Origin: Tretioscincus oriximinensis
Lineage: Eukaryota; Chordata; Lepidosauria; Squamata; Gymnophthalmidae
Assembly (NCBI GenBank): GCA_022410635.1
Contig: JAJVDF010000219.1
Coordinates: 496,102-560,101 of the forward strand
Direction of reading: 5' to 3'
Length of the DNA stretch: 64,000 nucleotides
Part shown: piece by piece, positions 49,840-62,472 of the stretch
How the letters are laid out: each line of letters begins with the position of its first letter
Numbering within the stretch: the stretch's first letter is position 1
Made by a program: the position numbers and the translations under genes
Notes under the pieces: model-generated
What the model was told of the DNA's origin: nothing
Databases searched by the model: none
What the model saw: the letters and a program-made list of their open reading frames with translations, nothing else

Positions 49840-50440
49840 CAGCATGAGCTTCAAAAGGCATGTCTACTTCTCCAGATGCTATTATTTGATGTACAGAATG
49901 CTGATCAGATATACTTACCTGTTGAAATATACTTGTTGATGGTAGCTCTTTCAAATGATAAATTTGTCTACTGAAGCTCATGGTGCTTATCTTTTTCTTG
50001 TTACTCACGAAGGTGCTACGTCACCTTATTAGATACCACAGCATCTGAAGGAGTTGACATACCTACATAAGCACATACTGCCTGCCTTTTTCTTGCTAAT
50101 CTCTACAGCAGGGGTCCTCAAACTATGGCCCGTGGGCCACATGCAGCCCGCCAAGTACATTTATCTACCACACAAGATGTTGTCACCACTGTATGTCCTG
50201 ATTAGCAGCCGACTAGACCTGGGCTCACAGTAACATACCCCTTGCCTTTTCAATAGTGCATGCGCACAATGCGCACTTCATGACACTAGGCAGTCCTAAA
50301 ACTAAGAATTTATTCATAGTTTTTTAAAAAAACTTTAGTCCGGCCCTCCAACGGTCTGAGGAACAATGAACTGGCCCCCTGTTTAAAACGTTTGAGGATC
50401 CCTGTGCTACAGCATCCTCTTGCTTGATATCTTCTCCTGT
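49840..50440. repeat. Foldback-family copy interrupted by a hAT element
   Basis: AAGGTAGGCAGCATGAGCTT...GTCTACTTCTCCAGATGCT is an antisense half. GTCTACTGAAGCTCATGGTG...GAAGGTGCTACGTCACC and GCATCTGAAGGAGTTGACAT...CTTGCTAATCTCTACAG are sense pieces. The last is broken by the hAT insertion at 50109-50404 and resumes as GCATCCTCTTGCTTGATATC. Confidence 0.5.
50109..50404. mobile_element. hAT miniature element, 296 bp
   Basis: The ends CAGGGGTCCTCAAAC (50109-50123) and GTTTGAGGATCCCTG (50390-50404) are inverted copies with one mismatch. The flanks CTCTACAG (50101-50108) and TGCTACAG (50405-50412) form an 8-bp duplication matching at 6 of 8 positions. The interior GGCCCGTGGGCCACATGCAG and GTCCGGCCCTCCAACGGTCT is typical of a hAT family found in many vertebrates. 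Confidence 0.88.
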
Positions 50441-51539
50441 TATATTTTAGAAAACAAGGACTTTGTGGTAGTGATGGTTTATTTTTATTTTTTTAATAAT
50501 GCTTTTTNAAAAAAAAAACTTAATTCCATAATACAGCTTTGCAATAACTAATTATAACTTGAAACTCATAAATCAATAATACAATTCAATAATACAATAA
50601 TACAATTCTCTATTGTAACTTTATGTCAGTTTCCGAAAATAATCATGTTGTAGCAGATTATACTAATACAATAAGCTGATGTTTTGTTTCCAAATTACTT
50701 TTGGTATTTACTAACTTACCAAGTTAAAATATACTATATAGTTTATTATAATAATTACCATTTACTTAGAATTTGCCCTTTCTCTTCGTCTCCTCTTTCC
50801 TTATATTTGTTGTTGTTTCCTTTTTTTTTTTACTATTTTTCCTGCATTAACTATTTTGTAATATTTACTATTGATACTGTTCTCTCCATCATATCTATCT
50901 TGCTGTGATGTTACGCTATAATTTTTATTGCAGTAGCACCCTGAAAATTAGGATTCACACAGGACAAATTGAAAAGTTTGATGTTTACACATTCTCCTTT
51001 TTCTCTTCCTTTCCTTTTGCTCTCTCCTCATGTTTGCACAGAGACCATTAGAAATTAGCTAATCAGTTTGGCAGCCCTGGGGCTGAAACTGCCATGAACC
51101 GCTATGTGTGCTTTATAGGAATTATGATTTTGTGCCTGTTCATGTAGNAGGGGCTTTGATGTACTTATTGATATATTCAGGCCCCAGGCACATCAAGCAA
51201 AGAAATGCCCACCCTCTTGTTTCAAGAGCATAATAGAAATATTCAGGAGAAGATGCAATTATTTCAATTACTTCTCTGTGGTTTTGAGATGCACTCGAGT
51301 CTCAAATTAGAAAATAATATTCACATGTTTCTTCTAATTGGGAACAGATTAGAAGTATTTTATCTTTTTAAATGATTTCCAAATGGTGCCTTGAAGAGAT
51401 GACACAAAAAGGAAAATAACAAACAAAAAAGGTCACAGGTTTTGAGGTGGGAGAGTTGCTAGTACTTTATATCCCTGTGAAATTATCTGTGTTTATAATT
51501 CCTAGCATAGGGCTCATTGCACCTTGCAGACATAAAAAG

Positions 51540-51690
51540 AAAAAGGTACGCTAAAATGCTTGACTACAAAAGCTTACATTGCCTACCTTTTCCTTGGTAG
51601 TTTCTAAGGTACTATGAACCCCCTTCTTAGAAATTCTGTATCTAGCCTAACATGGCTACCTTCTTGAATCACAGCACCTTAGAGGTTAAC
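51540..51690 (+). repeat. Foldback-family copy, decayed
   Basis: TGACTACAAAAGCTTACATT, CCTTGGTAGTTTCTAAGGTA, then GTATCTAGCCTAACATGGCT and the inverted CACCTTAGAGGTTAACAAGG show both arms in decayed form. Confidence 0.55.
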
Positions 51691-51937
51691 AAGGAAAAGA
51701 CAAACAGGGTGAGGTTGTGAGCCTTTAAGAGGCTGAGTTGTTATACTACAGGGTTATAACAAGGCTCCATGGTGCCCCAGTCTTAAAAGAATACTCTGAC
51801 TTGCCCTCCCCCATAATCAGAGCCTTAAAAACATGCTGGGTGGGTCAAGAGCAGGGACANGTAAGCCTAGTTCCAGGGCCAATGGACATCAATGCATTAC
51901 CCCTACAGCACTCACCAACATAGTTGTTCCTCTTGCA

Positions 51938-52476
51938 TAGGGTTTNCATATTCTGGCAACTCAAAACCGGGACGGGGGTGGGGTGCGCACGTGCGCACGC
52001 GCACATACGGACGCTTGTAGCGAGACAGGCAAAACCTCTTGAAACCTCTTCTGCCTGTCTCACCACAAGCATCCGTGTGTGTGCGCGCACCTGTTCCTTT
52101 GCTGGTGGCGGGGTTTCGCCCTGCTCTTGCCGCCAACTCGCCTGCAGCAGCNGAGCTGCCTTCCTGTCATAAACTCAGGCGTTTCTCCTCTGCTAGAGGC
52201 GAGTTGGCGGCGAGAGCAGGGCAAAACCCCGCCTCCAGCCAAGGAGCAGCGACGGCGCGCTCCGAGGGTCCTCCCAGTACCCCGGAAAGCATTGCGCGTG
52301 CTGCAGCCATCAGCTCTGACAGCTGCTTTTCCTTTAAAATCCCGCCTTTTTACATTCCCTGACGCAGCATCGGGGAATGTAAAAAGCCGGGATTTTGCCT
52401 TAAAACCCGGAGGGGACTATATTTTAGTCCCCAAAACCGGGTTTGTCCCGGTTTACCGGGACGTATGGCAACCCTA
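51938..52476. mobile_element. hAT-type miniature element built of three hairpins
   Basis: The perfect 8-bp duplication CTCTTGCA flanks it (51930-51937 and 52477-52484). The ends are TAGGGTTTNCATA and TATGGCAACCCTA (inverted). The interior is GC- and CpG-rich, unlike the surroundings. It folds as three successive inverted repeats: about 51983-52030 with 52051-52090, 52105-52145 with 52197-52236, and 52332-52362 with 52370-52404. It encodes no recognisable protein. The long ORFs across it come from the hairpins. Confidence 0.88.
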
Positions 52477-53208
52477 CTCTTGCAGCACCCTTGTTTACAC
52501 TTTACTTCTTCAGGAAGCTTTATCCTATTTTAACCAGTGGAGAGGCCCAAATTATTGTCCCCCCTTCTCCCCACCATTTACCTTTCACGCCACCCCTTTC
52601 TCTGTGGGAGTTGTTGTGCTTGGCAGCCAGGAGGAGAAAGCTGTGCATATAGGATTCGGCAGCAGTGAGAAGAGGCAGCCATCAGCAGGGCCACCCCTTC
52701 TACCATAGGACTTCCTGTGCTTGGCCGCTTACTCTCAGCCAAGCACAGCAAGTCCTGCAGAGAAGCCAGTTTCTCTTGATTTAAGCCAGCTTTCAGTAAA
52801 CCGGCTTAAACCTGAGAGAAGCCGTCACGCTCTTTCAGAGCAGGAAAAGTGGCTAAGATCGAGGAGCAGCCTCTGGGGAGGCGGGGGTCTTAGCTACCAG
52901 GTTTTAGCAGCCTTTCTTTTCCCTTTCTGAGCAGACAAAGTAGCTAAAACCAAAGAGGCTGAGGTGGTGATACTGGCAAAAATGCACCAGTGCTGTCATG
53001 TTTGTGAGGTCAAATTCACCACCTCAATTGGACAACCATCTGTCCAATCCCGGGGGCACATTTGAGCATACACTTCCTGAGTATTTCTCTGNATTAGGAT
53101 TTTACATTCTGCTGTTTCTCTTTGCCTTCTTCCTCTATATTTAAGGATTGCTGTTCTAAAGTCCAAGATGGTATACCCTAGAAGTATTCTGCAAGAGCTT
53201 TTTCTGTA

Positions 53209-53374
53209 CAGGTTATAAAGTACCCTGCTATAACAAAATTCATGGTATAACAAACAAATTTGAATGTCCCAACGGAACACCCATAAAAGTAACGTTGATT
53301 ACAAAAGGTTTGGTTATAACAAAATTTATTTATAACAAACATCTTGGTGTTTGTTATAACAGAGTTTGATCTGT
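53209..53374. mobile_element. Miniature element with TTATAAC-type repeats
   Basis: Left ACCCTGCTATAACAAAATTC and right GTTTGTTATAACAGAGTTTG are inverted copies. Internal GGTATAACAAAC, GGTTATAACAAAATTT and TTTATAACAAAC repeat the motif. It is probably a Tc1/pogo- or piggyBac-related relic. The family is uncertain. Confidence 0.5.
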
Positions 53375-56300
53375 GTTGCCATTTATCTGTTTAAGGTCAT
53401 AGGACTACTTAATCATACATCATTGTAATTACCGATACTTGAAATTTGCAAGGGCTAATTTGTATAACCTCTTTTTAAAAATCCTTTATGTTTAATTTTG
53501 TGTTCATAGAAAATTAAACAGAAACTTCCTGTTCCTCAGAGAACCCTTTGCAACATCTCAGAGCAAATTCCATGGAATTAAAATAGGTTGCATTTCAAGA
53601 AACAATGTTTTGCATCTTCTAAAAAATATTATTGACATTTTCCTTTCTGGCATCCAAAATCTCTAATGCCCCATAGTTTTCTGTTAGCAAAACCTGAGCT
53701 TTTTGCTTCCCTTAGCTTTCAGGCTACAATTTTTAATTATTTCCCTTCTTGTTTACAGCATGATACAGCAAAGAATTCTTCATAATTATCTTACTTTTTC
53801 ATTTTATATCTTCCATAAATTATTATTAATTAAATGGATACAGAAATTTGGAACGTTTTTCTACTTAATTTTAATTACACCAGTGAAACTATTTAATTTA
53901 CCTGCGCCTAATGTTTTAATCTATAGCTTCCAAAGAGTGAATCAGAAAAAACCTAATTTGCTCAAGGTTTAGTAGCTTCTGGGTAGACTCTAGAATTCCA
54001 ACCTCATTATTTAAGAGCCATTGGTGCAATTGTACTTGGGATACTTGCCCGTTTTATAGTGTTATAAGCAGAGGGAAAGCTCCATTTCATTTCTTTCATA
54101 TGTTTATGATGCGATATGTTCCAAAGCAGATCACATTATCGACTGTTATGGTATTCCTAATGCACTGTGATGGCTACATCAGAGAAAGAACTGCTATAAA
54201 ACACGTTGCTGATGTACATCCCTGTTACATGCCACATTACACTGAGTCTGAGTACCTCACTTGACTACTTCTGTATATCTCTCACCTAGCAAGGTTGTAT
54301 TGAGATTTATGTGTTTGAATCTGTTTTTTCTTCCTACTGCTCAGGTTGCTATATACTAAGGATATCATNTAGATGTTTGAAAGAGGGAAAAAAAGGTGTC
54401 TCACCTGTCTAGCCAAATCACAACCACCACACCCAAATCATGCTCTCACTCCACTTTTATAGAAACGGTGATGGCCTTAATGACCATGCACTCTGCTTAT
54501 CTGACCACTTCCCTGCTTATTGACCACTTCCTTTTTCTGCAGTGGAACTGGATTGGGCTGGAAGACCTGAACATATGTACTAGAAAGCTTTATCAGGACT
54601 GGTAGGTCCAACGTCAGAAGAAACAGGATTGTGCATGCATCTAAAACTTACGGCTAGCACATTGTTTCTGGAGAGACCAAGAGAACTCCCAGTTGAACAA
54701 GGATTTGTGACACCATTTGGACAACACATCTTCTTTACATACTCCTTGCAGCTTCTCTGCTAGGAAATGCTGCCTTGCTGTTGCTCCAGAGCTGACACAA
54801 GAGCCAATCTGCCAGAGCAGTGGGCCCATCTACATTAAATTGTCAGAAAAGTNGGCAAATTGCAGAAATTTCCATTATGCCATCTGGAGTAGCTAGATAT
54901 TGCCCCACTTCTAGTGTGGTCAACCTGCTTCACACAGGTATACATTGGTACAGCTCCTCTGGATTAAGCTAATCCAGATTGACTAAAACAAATCTAACCA
55001 TATAAGTACACAAAGGATCTTTATCTCAACTTAGTATAAATATTTTGATAAGGATTGGCATAGTTCCTTCTTTTCAGCACCCTCTGAAATTCCCCCTTCC
55101 AAGTGTTAACAAACTGACAAAAACAATTTTCCAGGACAAAGATGGGTGGATGTTGTTGTTTNTTTGTATTTTTTGGGGGGGTGGGGGGCAAGCTGAGAGA
55201 GTTCGACCATCCTTGTTAAACACACACATTCCCTTTGCTGCACTTTGTAAAAACATGGGACACAAATTCCATCTAAAGTTACAATGCTGAGACATATTTT
55301 GTTGCATAGCAAAAGAATGTATTGATATCTTCCCTGAAGCCAACAGAATTAGGGAAGACTTAGTCCCTTTCTAAACTGGGTCTACTCTGGATTATACTCC
55401 AGAGAATATGGATATGCTATGTACAGCACTATCATGTAGACAGCAAGCTCCAGTTCCAGGAAATAATCCCAAATAATGCCCAGTACAGAAATTATATCTT
55501 ACATATAATTACAATTATGTTACTATAATGAAATTTTATACAGAGCTAGCTTCGAAAAGTGAAGCCAGTGCAGAATGTTATGGAAATTCATGAATGAAGA
55601 CTTTCAAGCAGCTATGTTGGTTATGATATACTTCTAAGTAGGGTTTCCTATTATCCTGGATTACTCAGGATACCCTGGTTTTCTGTGCCCTTTTGTGGTT
55701 CCAGAAAATTGAGCGGCAAACTCTGGTTTCCAGTACCATGTCAGAATTTCTATCACACACCACAGGATTTCTGACACATACGCATCAGAACTGCCTTCCA
55801 TATTTCCCATTAGGAATTTTGACCAGAATGGGGGAGAACAAGTTTGCAGGGAGGGAAGGGGNAAGGGGTTTTCCATTCAGAATGTGGTAACTTTACTTCT
55901 GAACCACTTCAAAGTACTGATGACAGCTTTGAGAGNCTTGCACAGTTAGAGGTCTGAGCATTTAATAGAATGTTGTGTTTAAAGTTTTCCTGGTTTTTAG
56001 TATCAGTTTTACAAGTCTGCCAGTCTTTTTAAATAGTATAAAAGTGATGCCGTCCTTTATATTATACTATATTACCATATTCATTTTATTTCAATATTCA
56101 GAATTGGACGTTTTGATTAATGACTTCTGTGCTTTTTCATTTTGGGAATTTGTTTTCAGTGCAGAGATACTAGGAGCTAATTGTTGTATAATTATGTGAG
56201 TTAATTGGAAGCAATTTCAAGCCCATGTGTGGGAAAGTGAAATTGAGGCTGACATTTGCCCACACATTCCAAGAGGTCTCCATTTAAGGTCTGTTCTAAT

Positions 56301-56843
56301 AATGGTGGAAGTTTTATTTCATTAGCTACTGGCCTGTGGTCTTTCTTATCCTGATTGATGTATGGCAGACAACTGCTTTATCTCAGGAGTTCACATGCAC
56401 CCTTGTATTCCTTTTTCAAAAGGACTGAATATACTTAGATTTTATCAATCGTTAAATGTCATTTTGTTTAGTTTGCCTTTCCTATTATTTTTCTGTTTTG
56501 TTTTTGTTTATTTGCTGGTTGTACACTTGTATCTTAAAGATCTTTCTACCATGCTATTATTCATGTCCTACTACAATATTCTTTCTTGATATGTATATTT
56601 TATTTTATTTTAGGGATAGTTCCTAAAATCACTGAAATGTTATTGTCCCCCCTTTTATTGATTTAAAAGTTGAGTTATGCAAGGAAAACTACAAATATGT
56701 TTTTTGCAGCTCTTTTTTCACNCATATGGTTGGATACATAAACTGAAAAACATTTCAAGCTTTAAATGTACACATTCATAGTAAATCTTTTTCTGAATCT
56801 TGTAATAATAACTATTTTCTTATATCACAACTGATGTTTTTGA

Positions 56844-57539
56844 TAGGGCTACCACATGTCCTTGTTGAAAAACTAGAAAACTGGCCAACGCACCCAAGCC
56901 ATGCCCCTCACCCTGCTCAAACCCCTTTCTAAGCCATGCCCATACCCCTGCAAACACATGTCCAGTTTAAGAAACACAGACTTTTNGCAGAATTAAAAGT
57001 TCACAATTTTTATACTGTGTTGGCTGCCCTGAGGCCAGGCACCCTCCTTTCCTTTTCCATCCCATCACTATCCCCCACTTATACTTTCTCAACTCCCCCC
57101 CCCCCCCAGGCCCCACTTACAGTGGGGTGGCTGAGAGAGCAGCCACCCTTCCTTTTTCCTTCCTTCCTTTTTGTATTTTCACTCAACTGGCTGGCTGATG
57201 ATCGTGAGGAAGCTGCTACTATTTGGGCAAGGCATGAGCAGGGAAGCAAGATTGTGCACCCAGGATGATACACATCAATTGTGTGGTCTTTTTATTCCAC
57301 GTTCGTGCCCAGCCCTCCTGGCAGCAGCTTCCTTGCCACTACTCTGCTGGTCAGCTGAGTGAAGGTAAGTGGGGCCCAACGGGGAGTGGTGGTGGTGATA
57401 CCGGTCCTTCCAGAAGACTTCTCGTGGCTCTCCAGTCAGAATGACTGGGAGAACTCCAAAGCAGGTCAGAAAGATCCATTACCCAAAGTAGACCCAGTAT
57501 CCAGGTCTCCCCAAAAATGTGGGACATGTGATAATCTTA
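56844..57539. mobile_element. Possible larger relative of the 51938 element
   Basis: Left TAGGGCTACCACATGTCC and right GGGACATGTGATAATCTTA are inverted with mismatches. The halves around 57180-57225 (CTCAACTGGCTGGCTGATGA, GAGGAAGCTGCTAC) and 57322-57365 (GCAGCAGCTTCCTTGCCACT, CTGGTCAGCTGAGTG) are inverted relative to each other. No target duplication was found. Confidence 0.45.
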
Positions 57540-57639
57540 TTTTAAAGTACTGAAAAACATTTTATAGAAAAACAATAATAAACCTGTGTGCCATGTGTCT
57601 TTGGAGCCTACTTAATAAGTACCTATAAGCCTGTTCCTG

Positions 57640-57960
57640 GTGATTATTTAGAGCAAAGGAAAGGTATATTGCACAGACAGTTAGGAGGAAAACTAAACAG
57701 CATTCTTTTGCTTTCTTTCTGCAACATTAAGGCAACGTTTTTAAATGCCTTCTTTCCATTTGTAATCAGCTTCTCTTCACCTGTCAGCTCACGTGAAGTG
57801 TAACTTGAAAGAAGTAATAAGCTTAATAGCCTGGATTTATTCAATTAGTGATTCCTTTCTAATCTGAGCTCTCATAAAACACCCTGAGGGTTGGAGAGGA
57901 CATAGAGTATTGACCAGAAGCCCCGATAAATTTATTTCTTCCCTTATCCTTCTCCGCGGG
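57640..57960. promoter_or_regulatory. Possible conserved noncoding block
   Basis: This is repeat-free. TTTGTAATCAGCTTCTCTTC, CAGCTCACGTGAAGTG (E-box CACGTG), TTCAATTAGTGATTCCTTTC and TTCTCCGCGGGCGCATAAAT (retained CpGs) suggest functional sequence. There is no coding potential. Confidence 0.35.
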
Positions 57961-58479
57961 CGCATAAATTCTTGCCTTTTGTTGACTTGCTCCATTTACA
58001 GTGACCAGTTCCTTCCAAGCTCTCAGCAATTAGGGAGCAGCATCCTTTAGTCTTTGTTTGCCCTCTGCCTTCCTCTTGTTTGCAGGGGAGATGCTTCCCC
58101 CAGAGGGCCTGTGGTTCTCTCCCCCTTAGCAACGCTAACTAAGGGAGAAGGCATGCATGCAAAGGAAACTGCCGGCTACTAAGCACTCACTTTGCCAAAA
58201 GGTTGCAGCTCCTCCTGTGGAGCCAGAGGAAGGAGCCTTCTCTGTTTACCCAAAGCATTGTTCCCAACTCTTCTTCCATATCTCCCTTCCAGTTCCTGCT
58301 TTGCTTGAGGCAGGAAGGCTGTTTGGGAAATTCCTTGCTGCTAGCCTTTTCTCTCTCTTCCTTACCCCAGGTCCATTTTGGTCAATGCTGCAAAAAGTGG
58401 ATTCTTCCCCCCCAATNCTTTTAATATGCCTTCACTATCCATGCAGCTGGGCTTAGTGTGTTTTTTATGAACAAGATAA

Positions 58480-58660
58480 ATTACGGTATAAAGTCTCCAT
58501 GAAAAAACGGGACAAGAGTTTTTGCACTGTTAATAACTGTGAGAAGGGAATATATTCACCATCTATAGTTTTTAATGCCTANAGTATCTGGAGAGAGAGA
58601 GAAAAACACTTTTCCACACCTATTAAAGCTGCAAAACGTCTGCCCGGTTTTGAAGGTTTT
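58480..58660. mobile_element. Family X miniature element, copy 4
   Basis: AAAAAACGGGACAAGAGTTT, TTGCACTGTTAATAACTGTG are inverted as CTTTTCCACACCTATTAAAG, CTGCAAAACGTCTGCCCGGT. A GA-rich middle is present. Confidence 0.6.
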
Positions 58661-59044
58661 GTTTTAATTTGTTTTTGTGGTGATCCTATTACAAACATAC
58701 ACAAACATGAGAAAGCCGTACAGTATTAAAGCCACAATATTAATCAAAACAATTCTTGATCTAGTAGCTACCTGCAATACTAATAAACTGGTTAAAGGAA
58801 CGATTATTAAAAAGTTGCAAAGTGCTGGCCACTTGCCATTCCAGGCTAGCACAGTTGCTAAGCAAGCCCCTTAGACTCCTTTCTAGACCAGAATAAGGCC
58901 TTGTGCATTTTGAGCCAAGGTTTTGTTTTAAAAGTTCTAACTCTTCTCTAGGGTCACGGTCCCAGTCTTACCTCAAACAATCTTCAGTTCAGTCTCAAAG
59001 AATCGGGTTTAAATTATTGAAATGTCCCGTCTGTCCTGTGTGTG

Positions 59045-59760
59045 GAAGGCCGTAAGAAGAGCCCTGCTGAGTCAGGCTATCACCCATCTATTCCAGTGTC
59101 CATTTCACAATGATGCAGCAATTCTGGCTTTTTATTTCAATCAGAAGCTGAAACTGAGACTTTCAACTCCCTATAAATGACCTCTAGTGGCATCCTGCCG
59201 GTCTCTTCAACCCGGAAGTGGTTCCTGGACATCCATTCCAGTAGCCATTGATATACCTGGCCTCCATGAATTAAGAGGAGCCCTGTTGAATCTGGCCGTA
59301 GCCCATTCAGTCCAGCATTCTATCTTGCGGAGTAGCCTACCAATTGCTTCTGAGCATGCTCAAGTGACAGAAGATGGCAAAACTATAACATGTTTTCAGC
59401 CTCCTAGGATTGGTCTTTAGAGGCATCTTNCTGGTCCCTCCAACCTGGAGGCAGTTCTGGACACCCAATACCTCCATGGAACCCTGCTGAATCTGACCAC
59501 AGCCCATCTAATCTAGCATCCTATTTCATACAGTAGCCTACCAATTGCTTCTGAGCACACTGAAGTGGTGCAAGAAAGGAAAACCATCACTTTCCCTCAG
59601 CTCTCTGCAACTGGCTTCTCCAATTCAGAGGCAGTCAATTCTAATAGCAATTGATATCTTTGGCCTCTGTGAATTTATCCAATGCTTCCTCAAAGTTAAT
59701 CAGACTAGTTGCAGTCACTATCTCTTCTGGCAGGTGGNAAAACCTAATGCACAAAAAAAA
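59045..59760. repeat. LINE 3'-tail unit repeated about three times in tandem
   Basis: Near 59053, 59275 and 59478 the same unit restarts: GAGCCCTGCTGAGTCAGGCT, GAGCCCTGTTGAATCTGGCC, GAACCCTGCTGAATCTGACC. CCATC/TTCAG..CCAGCAT and AGCCTACCAATTGCTTCTGA follow. Spacing is about 200-225 bases. A single copy is at 19585-19930. Confidence 0.65.
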
Positions 59761-60199
59761 GAATCCAAGTAGGTGGTTCCTGGCGACGTTAGATTGTATT
59801 AATGGCCATTCCAGTATTACTGTGTCACACAATTGCAGAATAAAACAGTTTTGGATTCCTTTTCCGTTAGCAGATGCTCCAGCTGATGTTTGGACAGCAT
59901 CAAAAAGACAGATCAGACAAGAAAGTTAAGACTGAGCTCAAAAGAAATCAATGTGAATGGACATCAAACTACTAAATGCAACTTTTTCATTAAAAAATAG
60001 AAATACAAGCCCATGTTGGAAATATGCTTTGAGCTGTCCAGGGCATGAACTCTTAACTGAATATTTATGTTCTGCCATGCTGTGAAGGAAAAACACAAGT
60101 TGAGAAGCAAAACTGATTGTCACCCCTGCCTTTTGCTGCTTGCCTTTGCCTTCTGACGGTTTTCCTTCTTATCTTTGCTGCTCACNCACAACATCTCCT

Positions 60200-60680
60200 G
60201 TTTTATTTGTTTTCAGATGACAATGATATGGTGGAAGTGGCAATGTAATTTTGGTAATTGGATATGGTCTTCAAGGAGCTAAATAAATGAAGGACTTTGT
60301 GCTGTTTTTGTGTTGTCCCTATGCAGAATCGGAAAGAGGGCACCGTTTCCGTTATTTGCATTAAAAGACGCTTAGAGTGCATTCATGGTAGAGATGCATA
60401 TTAAAGCCAGGAAATTGATGGTGCTGTTTCGTCAGGGTTTAATGCTTGATCACCTTCCTTGGCACACAGAAGGAGGCGATTTGATTATTTGCATCCAGTT
60501 TTATCAAGCCTTTGTTATAAACAAGCCTTTAAATGTCCGACAGTAACAGGTTGAAAGGAAAAGCAATTTAATTTTTAAAAGTATTGCCTGGTCTAATTAA
60601 TTATATTTGCAGTAGTTATCATTAATGGCTACTTGTTCAAACCAGTATTAACCTGAATCTGTGCTCCTTAAGTGAACAAT
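60200..60680. promoter_or_regulatory. Candidate conserved regulatory block
   Basis: These 480 bases are without repeats. GTTATTTGCATTAAAAGACG (octamer-like ATTTGCAT), GGTCTAATTAATTATATTTG, TTATCATTAATGGCTACTTG and GAGGCGATTTGATTATTTGC give clustered POU/homeodomain-type sites with retained CpGs. This is the best enhancer-like segment near the window end. Conservation is inferred. Confidence 0.45.
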
Positions 60681-62472
60681 ATTCAGGCAAAAATCTTCAG
60701 TCTTGTTTCTCTCCGCTAATTAACATGTCCTTGAGTGGCAAGATATGTTTGAACAGTTTTATCTGAGTAACAGTAATCTCAAAATATTTGTATCTCAACC
60801 ATACTTTATACTTTAACAATCGTTGAAAGGCCATGTTGAATTCAGAAGGCATATAACGAAAGAAGGCTAAATACAAAAATAAAATAGTGTAAATGCAAAT
60901 ATTAAGCAATACAGTAAATGCAAATATTGGTTTAGACCCTTGTGAGACAGGTTACTTTTACTATCCTGATGGCTGATCCTTTAAAATCTGCATGAATTAA
61001 GGAAGGAGAACTCGTCTATGGAAGAAAGGCAAATGTTTAACAACAGGTGTTCAGTGATACACATCTTTCCTTTCTAGATAAGTTCCGTGTCTCTCTTGTG
61101 ATTCCTCTCATTTCTTCTCACTCTTATACAGTTGATTTATTTAAAGGTATGTCAGCCTGGGCTAAAATGAAGCGCTGTGCTGCCTCCTTTCTGCTTATTG
61201 CAGACTGCTCTAATAATTCATTTTTTAGCTCATTAGCTAACAGGGTATGTGAGCAGTGGTCCTCAAGGGGATTGGGATGAGGTTAAGTGATCTAGTGCTG
61301 ACAACTTTGCTCTTGGACAAGCTCTCCTTCGGGGAAAGGAATTCTGAACCATTATAAGNTCTGGATCCCTAAAGTAAGATTGTGATAGCAGATATGCTAT
61401 TACTATTTGTGCCACTAAGTGGTGAACCAGGTACATTGAATCCAACATATTCCTGCAAATGTTGCAAGATTTCAATCTAAATTACTCAATAAAAAGGAAA
61501 CGCATTATGAAATATATTCATCAAAAGTGTTGTATATATATTCACATATGCAACCATTTGAACAATCTGTTAAAGCTAACTAATAAATTGTACTTTTACC
61601 TTAATAATGCCTCTTTTCGGCAGTGTCACTTTTACTTTAGACCAGACATGTTCAAGACGTGGGTCGCCGACCACATGTGACCTTGGACATCTAGTGATAC
61701 CCAGAAGATTCTACATTTTTAACATTGTGTTAATTTAGGCGATATTTTTCCTGACTCGATTGTAAAGTGCTTGAGAGCAGACTGTAAACAACAAGGGAAT
61801 GCTATGTAAGGGAAGAAACAGTGGTGTCAACTTTGCCTCCCATGCCCACCATACACAGTCAGTATATTAGATGTTGTATGTGCATGTATGACTTGAAGAG
61901 TAAAACACAGCGATAACTGATACTGTTTCAGCCTATCTACATGTAAATGTATCTGTGAAACTAGGTATTTATTATTAAGCTGAAGTGTACAATTTATTTT
62001 TTAACTATAAAACTTGGACTTGTTGCAATATTTTGTATAATAATTTAATACGTTAAAATACTTTTTTAGCAGGTGTAATGTATCAAATAGTTATGTTATA
62101 TATATAAAAATATACTGCAGCAGTGGCTAATGCAGTTTGGGGCTGTGGGGGTGCAGGTTCCTCCAGCCTCGGCAAAGTTAGGAAAGCGACCGGAAGGAGG
62201 CACATTCAGGCACTTACTGGTCTCTCCCTCAGTCTGCAAATTGAATATCAATGCAAAATGGCACCTGTATGGAAACTGAGAGAGAGACTGTAGCCCCTCC
62301 TAGGCAGCCCTCCCACTGGTTCAAGGATTGGCAACCCCTTTTGCCAATTAAAAAAGCTGCCTGAAGCTTTTTGATATGTTGGCAGCTCCTCTATGAAAGG
62401 AGGTTTTATAATTGATTTGAATCTCTGAGTGTTCGCCATACCCCATGAACACAGTGGCCGCCACAGATATAC

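Noticed and set aside
52079..52708. 209-codon ORF, the longest in the window
   Set aside because: It runs through the GC-rich hairpins of the hAT miniature element at 51938-52476 and past its end. GC-rich DNA has few stops. No protein family is recognisable.
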